A stretch of DNA of 50,207 bases from JABFRJ01 sp031374735. GTDB lineage: Bacteria > Pseudomonadota > Alphaproteobacteria > Rhizobiales > Hyphomicrobiaceae. The stretch is taken from contig JANMGQ010000255.1 of assembly GCA_031374735.1 (NCBI GenBank), forward strand, positions 1 through 50,207. Direction: 5' to 3'. Below are positions 34,884 to 41,579 of this stretch, one piece after another (the first letter of the stretch is position 1; each line of letters begins with the position of its first letter). The notes beneath the pieces are model-generated. The model searched no databases. It was not told where the DNA came from and worked only from the letters and a program-made list of their open reading frames with translations. A program made the translations under genes and the position numbers.

Positions 34884-35570
34884 ATGACGAAAACCAGCCA
34901 ACAGCGTACCGGCTCGCCCGGCACGATCCTCACGATCAATCCGAATTCGTCGAAGTCCGTGACATCAGCCATTGACCATGCAGTCGAACCGCTGCGCGTC
35001 GCTGGCGGCCCGCGCATCGAGGTCGTCGATCTGCCGGAAGGACCGCCCAGCATCATGACGCAGCAGCATTCTGACAGTGTCGTGATGCCGCTCGCAGCGC
35101 TGGTGCAGGCGCATCCTGCGGATGCGTTCGTCATCGCCTGCTTTTCCGACCCCGGCCTTCATGCTGTTCGAGAAGCGGCCGGCGGACGCCCCGTTATGGG
35201 CATTGCCGAATGTGGCTTGCTGCGCGCCCTTTCACTCGGCGAACGGTTCGGCATCATTGCCCTTTCGCCAAACAGCATCAAGCGACAGCAGCGCATGACC
35301 CGGACCATGGGGATCGACAGCCGTTACGCCGGCAGTTGGTCTGTCGGGCTGAGCGCTGCGGAGAGTGCCCAAGCTTCAATCCGGGATCGGATGATCGAGG
35401 CTGGCCGCTGCCTGGTCCAGGCCCTGCGTGCCGATGTTGTGGTGCTGGGCTGCGCGGGCATGGCATCACATCGCCGCGCCATCGAGGATGCGATCGGTTG
35501 CCCCGTGGTGGAGCCATCGCAACAAGCCGTTGCGGCAGCGATGAGCGCTCTGCTCTTGCGGCAGGCTTAG
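34884..35570 (+). CDS. Aspartate/glutamate (hydantoin) racemase family protein
   Basis: A 228-residue cofactor-independent racemase-fold protein close to hydantoin racemase HyuE. ILTINPNSSKSVTSAIDHAV is the conserved HyuE-like start. The two catalytic cysteines lie in IACFSDPGLHAVRE and VVLGCAGMASHR. It would interconvert enantiomers of a hydantoin or amino-acid-like intermediate before a stereospecific hydrolase such as the M20 enzyme across the promoter. A strong GAAGGAGG precedes the ATG at 34884. It is transcribed away from the amidohydrolase block and is followed by the fhs remnant after about 120 bases. Confidence 0.9.
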   Translation: MTKTSQQRTGSPGTILTINPNSSKSVTSAIDHAVEPLRVAGGPRIEVVDLPEGPPSIMTQQHSDSVVMPLAALVQAHPADAFVIACFSDPGLHAVREAAGGRPVMGIAECGLLRALSLGERFGIIALSPNSIKRQQRMTRTMGIDSRYAGSWSVGLSAAESAQASIRDRMIEAGRCLVQALRADVVVLGCAGMASHRRAIEDAIGCPVVEPSQQAVAAAMSALLLRQA

Positions 35571-35691
35571 CTGGCTTCATGACGGACAAATGACGCCGTG
35601 GAGGCCACGTCGCGTTCTTGGCGTGTCGTCAAAGTGCAGGTGCGATTCTGCAACCTCTGCAGTCGGTGTTACCGCAAATCAGTCACGCCCA

Positions 35692-35913
35692 TCCGAGCAG
35701 GGGCATGTCATCAGGGTACAAAGGCTTGAAGTTGGCCGTGCCACCTTCAGCGAGCGCCACGACCTTGTGCGCGAGTTCCTCGATGCCGGCCGAGCCGTGC
35801 GCCCAGTGCTTGCACAGGACCGCTTCCGCGCCGAGCGAGCGGACGTAGTCCTGAACGGCTTTGATCTCGGCGTCCGTATCCGAGATAAAGTGGTTGATGC
35901 CGACAATCGCCGA
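35692..35913 (-). pseudogene. Internal fragment of a second fhs gene
   Basis: Read on the minus strand it encodes INHFISDTDAEIKAVQDY, VRSLGAEAVLCKHWAHGSAG and EELAHKVVALAEGGTANFKP. These correspond to residues about 376-445 of the intact formate-tetrahydrofolate ligase at 37460-39136. A base alignment of 35708-35909 with 37811-38012 gives about 21 mismatches in roughly 205 positions, near 90 percent identity. Neither the N-terminal 375 residues nor the last 110 follow, so it is a remnant bounded on both sides. It lies directly before the brnT gene, and the intact gene is on the other side of the toxin-antitoxin pair and an AT-rich gene. Confidence 0.88.
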
Positions 35914-35949
35914 GGTTGCGAACTGCGCAAAGCCGTGCAGATTGGGTCG

Positions 35950-36213
35950 ATGGAATTCGAATGGGACCCAGTCAAGGCCGAATTGAACTGGCGCAATCAT
36001 GGCGTCGCGTTCGAGGTGGCGATCCGCGTGTTCCTCGATCTTTATCGCGTCGAGGAGGACGATCCCTACCCCTACGAGGATCGGCAGCGGGTCATTGGCC
36101 TTGTTGATGGCCACATGTTGTTCGTGGTGTTCACTTTGCGAGACGACGTTTGCCGGATTATCTCGGCGAGGCCTGCCGAGCCAAAGGAGAAGCGCCGGTA
36201 CCACGAGGGCTAG
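35950..36213 (+). CDS. brnT: BrnT-family ribonuclease toxin
   Basis: An 87-residue BrnT (DUF497) toxin with a RelE-like fold that cleaves RNA. It begins MEFEWDPVKAELNWRNHGVA, matching the family core FEWDxxKxxxNxxKHGVxF. EDRQRVIGLVDGHMLFVVFT is the central hairpin, and RIISARPAEPKEKRRYHEG the catalytic R..SAR..xxxER.xY end. All expected residues are present. The ATG at 35950 lies 37 bases after the fhs remnant. It is followed by a palindrome and the antitoxin gene, giving the normal toxin-antitoxin order. Confidence 0.9.
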   Translation: MEFEWDPVKAELNWRNHGVAFEVAIRVFLDLYRVEEDDPYPYEDRQRVIGLVDGHMLFVVFTLRDDVCRIISARPAEPKEKRRYHEG

Positions 36214-36218
36214 CGCAG

Positions 36219-36240
36219 AAACGTGAAACGTTTTACGTTT
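36219..36240. promoter_or_regulatory. 22-bp palindrome between brnT and its antitoxin gene
   Basis: A near-perfect dyad made of AAACGT repeats and their complements (centre AAACGTTT, outer AAACGT...ACGTTT, two mismatched base pairs) lies five bases before the antitoxin ATG. An XRE-type antitoxin could bind it. Because it sits inside the operon and not before brnT, it may control an internal promoter giving extra antitoxin, or block translation of it. Inferred from symmetry. Confidence 0.45.
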
Positions 36241-36245
36241 TTCGT

Positions 36246-36602
36246 ATGAGTTCGACCCCGCCTGTCCGCGTCCATCTCGATCCGGCCAATCCGCCGAAGG
36301 CTGATTGGTCACGCGTTGATGCGATGACCGAGGAACAACGCCACGCGGCGGCTCTCGCCGATCCCGATGCACAACCGGCAACTGACGAGCAACTGGCGCG
36401 CATGCGCCGGGTGCCGAACGTGAAAGCGATCCGCACGAAATTGGGTCTCGAAGTCGACGAGTTCGCGCGACGCTTCGGATTGCCGGTTGCGCTGGTACGA
36501 GACTGGGAGGAGCAACGTCGCCCTCTCGACCCAGCTGCAAAAGCCCTGTTGCGCGTGATCGAGCGCGAGCCGGAGGCGGTGGCGCGGGTCGCGGCGGAGT
36601 GA
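36246..36602 (+). CDS. Helix-turn-helix antitoxin partnered with BrnT
   Basis: A 118-residue protein with an acidic flexible N-terminus (residues 1-60, DAMTEEQRHAAALADPDAQP) and a C-terminal XRE helix-turn-helix (KLGLEVDEFARRFGLPVAL, VRDWEEQRRPLDPAAKALLR). Standard BrnA antitoxins carry a ribbon-helix-helix domain; this one has an XRE-type domain more like HigA/NadS, a known variant among BrnT partners. The N-terminal arm probably wraps the toxin and the HTH binds the palindrome just upstream. The ATG at 36246 follows a TTCGT stretch with no clear ribosome-binding site. Confidence 0.8.
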   Translation: MSSTPPVRVHLDPANPPKADWSRVDAMTEEQRHAAALADPDAQPATDEQLARMRRVPNVKAIRTKLGLEVDEFARRFGLPVALVRDWEEQRRPLDPAAKALLRVIEREPEAVARVAAE

Positions 36603-36614
36603 ACATTTTGAGCG

Positions 36615-37403
36615 ATGGAGGAGCAAATGTTGCCAGGCGGCCTACAGGACATAGAACGCGAAAAATTTGAATATTCTAAAGCTCACGACAAACAGCGTCT
36701 CGAACACGATCAGGTAGTGCATCAGGATCGTATTGCATTGGATCGCAACAAGGCCGCTCGTGACGGGAAATTCTGGTCGCAAGCCTCGGTAATTGTTCCG
36801 GCAGCGGTTGCTCTGGCGGCGCTCTTCTTGAGTTCATTGACATCTTGTGAGGCACAAAAAACCGCCCGATGGGCTACTCAGTTGACCGAGCAAAACAAAC
36901 ATGTACTCCTATCAGGAGAACTGAAAGACAGAGAAGTTGCGAGAAAGCAAGCTACTAAAAAATACTACATCGATTTCGTGCAAACTAATAAAGCTCAGCT
37001 TTATTCGGACCAAAAAACAGATCAGATGCAAATGAAATCGGTGTTGGAGGCAGTAGAGTTGGCCTTTGAAAGTGACGATCTAAAAAAACTATATGACAGC
37101 CTGAAGTCTCGTTACGGTGAAAGCTGGGCGGTCAGTTTTGACTACGTATGGATGCCCGCAGGAGTTGGCGATTGCAGTGGGCGCGATAAGCTAAACGGAA
37201 ATGGCACGGTAGGATTTGTTCCGAATGTGCAACAATGTGATGCGAACACTGTCAACCAGATAGCGGTTTGCTGGGACAATCACACTTTCAAGAACGGGGG
37301 GCGCCCATGGTGCACCTACAAAGAGGTAACTCTAGAGCAATGCGTCGGCGGCGCCGCGCCTGGAGCAGTTCACAGGTGCGCTGCTGTTCGCAAACAGAAA
37401 TGA
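36615..37403 (+). CDS. AT-rich orphan membrane-anchored protein
   Basis: I do not recognise this protein. It has 262 residues: a charged N-terminal arm (1-50, LEHDQVVHQDRIALDRNKA) and one hydrophobic segment at about 53-73 (SQASVIVPAAVALAALFLSS). A helical, Lys/Gln-rich middle that could be coiled coil (QATKKYYIDFVQTNKAQ) follows. The C-terminal region of about 80 residues has six cysteines (from GDCSG through WCTYKEVTLEQC to HRCAAV). Codon use is clearly AT-richer than all neighbours (many AAA, ATA, TTG), pointing to recent transfer. An ATG at 36627 with GGAGGAG before it is an alternative start. It sits between the toxin-antitoxin pair and fhs as possible cargo. Confidence 0.7.
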   Translation: MEEQMLPGGLQDIEREKFEYSKAHDKQRLEHDQVVHQDRIALDRNKAARDGKFWSQASVIVPAAVALAALFLSSLTSCEAQKTARWATQLTEQNKHVLLSGELKDREVARKQATKKYYIDFVQTNKAQLYSDQKTDQMQMKSVLEAVELAFESDDLKKLYDSLKSRYGESWAVSFDYVWMPAGVGDCSGRDKLNGNGTVGFVPNVQQCDANTVNQIAVCWDNHTFKNGGRPWCTYKEVTLEQCVGGAAPGAVHRCAAVRKQK

Positions 37404-37414
37404 GGTAGCAGCAA

Positions 37415-37445
37415 GTGGTGTCCGCCCCCCCCGGCCCGACACCAC
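37415..37445 (-). terminator. Hairpin after fhs, possible terminator
   Basis: Perfect eight-base arms GTGGTGTC (37415-37422) and GACACCAC (37438-37445) around a very G/C-rich loop lie 14 bases beyond the fhs stop on the minus strand and 12 bases after the orphan gene on the plus strand. It could serve as a bidirectional terminator for the two convergent genes. No long T-run follows. The GGTGTC core resembles the hairpin at 774-799 next to the ahcY remnant. Confidence 0.5.
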
Positions 37446-37459
37446 CACCGGCCGCAACC

Positions 37460-39136
37460 TCAGAACAACCCCTCGATCTGCCCGGCCGCGTTGAAGCGGA
37501 TATGCTCCGACGACGGTACTTTTGGCAGGCCGGGCATGGTCATGATCTCCCCGCAGATGGCGACGATGAAACCGGCGCCAGCCGACAGGCGCACTTCGCG
37601 CACGGGGATATCAAAGCCGGTCGGTGCGCCGCGCGCATTCGGATCGGTCGTGAACGAGTATTGCGTCTTGGCGATGCACACCGGCAACTTGCCGTAGCCC
37701 ATGTCTTCCCACTGCTTGAGCTGATCACGGACGGACTTGTCGGCCGTGACCGTGCCCGCGCGATAGATGCCCTTGGCGATGGCTTCGATTTTGCCGAACA
37801 GCGGTGTTTCGTCCGCATACAGCGGCTTGAAGTTGGCCGTGCCGCCTTCGGCGAGCGCAACGACTTTGTGTGCCAGTTCCTCGATGCCGGCTGAGCCGTG
37901 CGCCCAGTGCTTGCACAGCACCGCTTCCGCGCCGAGCGAACGGACGTAGTCCTGCACGGCTTTGATCTCGGCGTCCGTATCCGAGATGAAATGGTTGATG
38001 CACACGATCGCGGGAACGCCGAAGCTCTTCACGTTCTCGATGTGGCGACCGAGGTTGGCGAGGCCCTTCTTCACGGCCTCGACATTTTCCTTGCCGAGGT
38101 CTTCCTTCTTGATGCCGCCATTCATCTTCATGGCACGGACAGTCGCTACAATGACGGCTGCGGCGGGTTTCAGACCAGCCTTGCGGCATTTGATGTCGAA
38201 GAACTTCTCAGCGCCCAAATCAGCGCCGAAACCGGCTTCCGTGACCACATAATCCGCAAGCTTCAGCGCGGTCTTGGTGGCGACGACGGAGTTGCAGCCG
38301 TGCGCGATGTTGGCAAACGGGCCGCCGTGGATAAAGGCTGGGTTGTTCTCTAGCGTCTGCACGAGGTTTGGCTGCATGGCCTGCGCCAGCAGCACGGTCA
38401 TGGCGCCGTCGGCCTTGATGTCGCGGCAGAATACGGGGGTCTTGTCGCGGCGATAGGCGATGATGATGTCGCCGAGGCGCTTCTCAAGGTCCTTGAGGTC
38501 GTTGGCGAGGCAGAGGATCGCCATGACTTCCGAGGCGACGGTGATGTCGAATCCGGCTTCGCGCGGATAGCCGTTCGCAACGCCACCGAGCGAGCACACG
38601 ATCTCGCGCAAAGCGCGATCGTTCATGTCCATGACGCGACGCCAGACGACGCGGCGCGTGTCGATGTTCTGCGCATTGCCCCAGTAGATATGATTGTCGA
38701 TCATTGCACTGAGCAGATTGTGCGCTGATGTGATGGCGTGGAAATCGCCGGTGAAATGCAGGTTGATATCTTCCATCGGCACGACCTGGGCATAACCGCC
38801 GCCGGCCGCTCCACCCTTGACGCCGAAGCAGGGGCCGAGGCTCGGCTCGCGCAGGCAGATGGCTGTCTTCTTGCCGATGCGATTGAGGCCATCGCCGAGG
38901 CCGACGGTGGTCGTCGTCTTGCCTTCGCCAGCCGGCGTCGGGTTGATGGCGGTGACGAGGATGAGCTTGCCGTCTTTCTTGCCCTCAAGCGATTTGATGA
39001 AGCTCTCGGAGATCTTCGCCTTGTCGTGACCATAGGGCAGCAGATGCTCGGTTGGGATGCCGATCTTTGTGCCGATCTCCTGGATCGGGCGCTTCTTTGC
39101 CGCGCGGGCAATTTCGATGTCGGATTTCACGGTCAT
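37460..39136 (-). CDS. fhs: Formate-tetrahydrofolate ligase
   Basis: ATP-dependent joining of formate to tetrahydrofolate, giving 10-formyl-THF for purine and formyl-Met synthesis and for assimilation of C1 units. The 558-residue protein is full length. The P-loop TPAGEGKTT lies at 67-75, with the family blocks LREPSLGPCFGVKGGAAGGG, GDFHAITSAHNLLSAMIDNH and FVAGF-free C-terminal VREVRLSAGAGFIVAICGEI. The ATG at 39136 follows AGGAAACG; a longer frame upstream has no family match. It is transcribed with the same polarity as the formyltransferase-like gene and frc, which supply or consume formate. A 90 percent identical internal fragment lies at 35692-35913. Confidence 0.97.
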   Translation of the reverse strand: MTVKSDIEIARAAKKRPIQEIGTKIGIPTEHLLPYGHDKAKISESFIKSLEGKKDGKLILVTAINPTPAGEGKTTTTVGLGDGLNRIGKKTAICLREPSLGPCFGVKGGAAGGGYAQVVPMEDINLHFTGDFHAITSAHNLLSAMIDNHIYWGNAQNIDTRRVVWRRVMDMNDRALREIVCSLGGVANGYPREAGFDITVASEVMAILCLANDLKDLEKRLGDIIIAYRRDKTPVFCRDIKADGAMTVLLAQAMQPNLVQTLENNPAFIHGGPFANIAHGCNSVVATKTALKLADYVVTEAGFGADLGAEKFFDIKCRKAGLKPAAAVIVATVRAMKMNGGIKKEDLGKENVEAVKKGLANLGRHIENVKSFGVPAIVCINHFISDTDAEIKAVQDYVRSLGAEAVLCKHWAHGSAGIEELAHKVVALAEGGTANFKPLYADETPLFGKIEAIAKGIYRAGTVTADKSVRDQLKQWEDMGYGKLPVCIAKTQYSFTTDPNARGAPTGFDIPVREVRLSAGAGFIVAICGEIMTMPGLPKVPSSEHIRFNAAGQIEGLF

Positions 39137-39255
39137 TTGGGTCGTTTCCTGTTTGTGATGCCGCAACGACCGAACTCTGTGGCCGCCGCAACAGGACGTC
39201 TGGTTGGAACCCACACCCACGAGGCTCTGCCGCCGATGGGGGTTCGGGATCTATT

Positions 39256-39298
39256 CCCTCTCCCCGTTCTTCGCGGGGAGAGGGTTAGGGTGAGGGGC
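39256..39298 (+). repeat. Palindromic intergenic repeat, copy 1
   Basis: A hairpin CCCTCTCCCC...GGGGAGAGGG with an extension ending TTAGGGTGAGGGGC. This type of GC-rich palindrome is widely dispersed in Rhizobiales-like genomes. It lies 120 bases upstream of fhs. A second copy faces it at 39488-39526. Confidence 0.8.
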
Positions 39299-39487
39299 AG
39301 CCGCTTGCTCCGCCCCCTTGTCTGTACGTCATCGCGCAGACCGCATGTGCCAGCGGAGCGAGCCTGGCGGTGCGGATGCTGCCCCTCTCCTGTAACTAGC
39401 TGCAGCGCAGCACGAATGCTGCATCGCAAAAATCGCCGCTGCGCGGCAGCTTGTTTCATAGATCAAGGTGTGCGCCGCACATGGTAA

Positions 39488-39526
39488 CTCACCCCGGCCC
39501 TCTCCCCGTGAAGAACGGGGAGAGGG
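39488..39526 (-). repeat. Palindromic intergenic repeat, copy 2 (inverted)
   Basis: The same element as at 39256-39298 but in opposite orientation: CTCACCCC, then CCCTCTCCCC paired with GGGGAGAGGG. It begins six bases after the stop of the formyltransferase-like gene on the minus strand, where its hairpin could act as a transcription end. The 189 bases between the two copies (39299-39487) show no gene. Confidence 0.8.
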
Positions 39527-39532
39527 AGCAGT

Positions 39533-40462
39533 TCAAGCCTTTGCCACCGGCGCATCGAAGGTGTCGCCGACCTTCACGCCAACACCTACAGCCCATTCGG
39601 CCGCCGCAATCTTCTTGGTGTCGGCCGACTTCACGCGCTTCGCCAGGATCGCGCCGCCGTTGGCTGCGATGGTCATGCCGTTGGCATCGATCGACAGGAT
39701 CGTGCCAGGCGCACCTGTCCCGCTCACCTTTGCACTGTCGTAGATGTCGAGCTTGATGCCCTTGATCGTTGACCAGGCGCCCGGTGCCGGGTTGGTCGCG
39801 CGGATCATGTTGTAGATGTCGGCCACCGGCTTCGACCAATCGATCTCCGAGATGTCCTTCTTGAACCAGCTCTCGTAGGAGCCGTCGGCGAGGTTCTGCT
39901 TGTGCTTGAGCTTCACGCCCGCCTTCACGAGGTCGAGGCTTTCCAGCATGGCATCGACGCCCATCGGGAACAGCTTCTTGAAGTAGACGTCGCCGAGCGT
40001 ATCGTCAGGGCCGATGGCGACTGACTTCTGCAGCAAAACCGGGCCTTCATCTAGGCCTTCATCGGGCCAGAAGATCGTCAGGCCAGTCTGCGTCTTGCCT
40101 TGTGCGATCGGCCAGTTGATCGACGAAGGACCACGGTGCGCAGGCAGGAGAGAGGGGTGATACTGGAACGTGCCGAGGCGCGGCGCGTCGAGTACCGGCT
40201 GCGGAATGAACAGAAGCACGTACGCCATCAGGCAGACATCAGCATTGAAGCTCTTCATGAGCTCCAGCGCTTCCGGCGTCTTCCAGCTTTTCGGCTGGTG
40301 CAAGGGCAAGCCCTTTTCGCGCGCGAAGGCCTTCAGCGGATCTTCCGCTTTGTTCGGCTTGTCCGGCGCACAGCAGACGGCGACGACATTCTCGCCCCGC
40401 TCCAGCAGTCTTTCGAGAACGGCCTTGCCGAAGGCGTCTTGTCCGTGAACGACGATGCGCAT
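39533..40462 (-). CDS. 10-formyl-THF hydrolase/formyltransferase-like protein
   Basis: A 309-residue protein with a formyltransferase fold: Rossmann-like N-terminal domain (RIVVHGQDAFGKAVLERLLE) and C-terminal beta domain (about 205-305). FQYHPSLLPAHRGPSSINW and FWPDEGLDEGPVLLQ match the hydrolase domain of 10-formyl-THF dehydrogenase (ALDH1L1) better than methionyl-tRNA formyltransferase. Catalytic His and Asp are present, but the usual Asn two residues before the His is Gln. It lacks the carrier and aldehyde dehydrogenase domains. It may release formate from 10-formyl-THF, opposing Fhs, or transfer formyl to another acceptor. GAGGG precedes the ATG at 40462. Confidence 0.82.
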   Translation of the reverse strand: MRIVVHGQDAFGKAVLERLLERGENVVAVCCAPDKPNKAEDPLKAFAREKGLPLHQPKSWKTPEALELMKSFNADVCLMAYVLLFIPQPVLDAPRLGTFQYHPSLLPAHRGPSSINWPIAQGKTQTGLTIFWPDEGLDEGPVLLQKSVAIGPDDTLGDVYFKKLFPMGVDAMLESLDLVKAGVKLKHKQNLADGSYESWFKKDISEIDWSKPVADIYNMIRATNPAPGAWSTIKGIKLDIYDSAKVSGTGAPGTILSIDANGMTIAANGGAILAKRVKSADTKKIAAAEWAVGVGVKVGDTFDAPVAKA

Positions 40463-40490
40463 GAGTTTCCCTCTTCTTGGCCTGGTCGTG

Positions 40491-41051
40491 TCAATCGAAG
40501 ACGCGACGATAGATTTGCTCGACGGTCATCGCGTGACCGATGCTCTCGAAGTTCACCGTGTCGCCGCTCTTGAACGTCTCGCGCTGCCAGTTCGTCCTTC
40601 GACGAAAGACTTCGATCTGCGGGGCATCCTGCTCGATCAACACGTACTCCAGAATGCTAGGTAGCATCTGGTAGGCAAGGAATTTTTCGAACCTATCGTA
40701 TCGAACCGTCGATGGAGACAGCACCTCGATGACGAGGATCGCATCTTCGCGATACTGGGCGGTGCGATCCGTCGGCCCACACGACACAAACACATCTGGA
40801 TAGTAAAACCTTAGTTCATCACCGCGTTCGATGCGCAACTTCATGTCGCCGTCGAAAACGCGGCAGCCAGCACCGATCGCAGCATTCAGGGCTCCTGCCA
40901 CGTTGAGTTTGATTGTGTTGTGGCCCTCGCTCGCGCCGGCCATCGCATAGACATGGCCGTTCATGAACTCATGACGCACCGACGCGTATGCCTCGCCAAG
41001 GAGATACTCGTCGGCTTGCAGGATATTCGAGCGTGACTGTGCACTCGCCAT
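40491..41051 (-). CDS. Uma2-family (DUF820) putative restriction-endonuclease-fold protein
   Basis: A 186-residue PD-(D/E)XK fold protein of the Uma2 family. ADEYLLGEAYASVRHEFMNG and HVYAMAGASEGHN form the N-terminal part. The nuclease core shows FYYPDVFVSC (Asp), ILVIEVLSPSTVRYDR (Glu) and a Lys in FEKFLAYQ. Uma2 proteins are abundant in Cyanobacteria and some Proteobacteria; their role is unsettled (DNA cleavage in transposons or defence has been proposed). It lies between the formyltransferase-like gene and a TIR-like gene on the same strand. A second, different Uma2 gene lies at 42877. Confidence 0.85.
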   Translation of the reverse strand: MASAQSRSNILQADEYLLGEAYASVRHEFMNGHVYAMAGASEGHNTIKLNVAGALNAAIGAGCRVFDGDMKLRIERGDELRFYYPDVFVSCGPTDRTAQYREDAILVIEVLSPSTVRYDRFEKFLAYQMLPSILEYVLIEQDAPQIEVFRRRTNWQRETFKSGDTVNFESIGHAMTVEQIYRRVFD

Positions 41052-41057
41052 GTGTCC

Positions 41058-41579
41058 TTAGCCCCAATGTCGATAAGACTTAGCAACTTCGCTTGCCCAG
41101 CTTTTGACCACTGATGCGATATTCCGCTCCTCAAGTTCCGTTGGCTGGCCCGTCGGCAGAGTGACGATAAAGCTCTCGCTGACGCCGGGATCAAATATAC
41201 CACCCTCTACACCGGGTTGCCGCATAATGAGTAACGGCTTCCTGAGTGCGAACAGCATTCCAGCCTCAAGTTGGTTCCAGGGCGTCGGATGAAGCAGCCC
41301 GTGAACGGCCTTTTCGCTCAGTGTGCCGCGTTTTTGTACGGCCATTTGCGAAAGGCATTGTTCGAACCCCAGGATCAGGCCACCGTAACACGCACGGGCG
41401 AGAATCGCCGCCTCCTTAAGTGGATGCGATGTGGGCATGTCGGTTATCCCTATCGTTCTCGGTTCCAGATTCTCTCCTTTCACCAGAGTTACGATGCAGT
41501 CCTTCAATCCACTCTGCATTTGCGAAAGGGAGTTGGGAGTCGAAAGGAAAATCGGGATCATGGCAACTCTGAACCTCAC
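41058..41579 (-). CDS. Small TIR/nucleoside-deoxyribosyltransferase-like protein
   Basis: A 173-residue protein without a firm family. The opening IPIFLSTPNSLSQMQSG, the central AAILARACYGGLILGFEQ and TPWNQLEAGMLFALRKPLLI with GGIFDPGVSES resemble the strand-helix order of nucleoside 2-deoxyribosyltransferase/TIR-like folds, where an E in W..LEAGM would be catalytic. This is pattern recognition, not a proven match. The start may be GTG 41579, overlapping the frc stop (GTGA), or ATG 41561. It lies between a Uma2 gene and frc on the same strand and may be co-translated with frc. Confidence 0.6.
   Translation of the reverse strand: MRFRVAMIPIFLSTPNSLSQMQSGLKDCIVTLVKGENLEPRTIGITDMPTSHPLKEAAILARACYGGLILGFEQCLSQMAVQKRGTLSEKAVHGLLHPTPWNQLEAGMLFALRKPLLIMRQPGVEGGIFDPGVSESFIVTLPTGQPTELEERNIASVVKSWASEVAKSYRHWG

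Noticed and set aside
39137..39255. ZTP riboswitch upstream of fhs
   Set aside because: ZTP riboswitches often precede C1-folate genes, but the conserved loop motifs are not present here.
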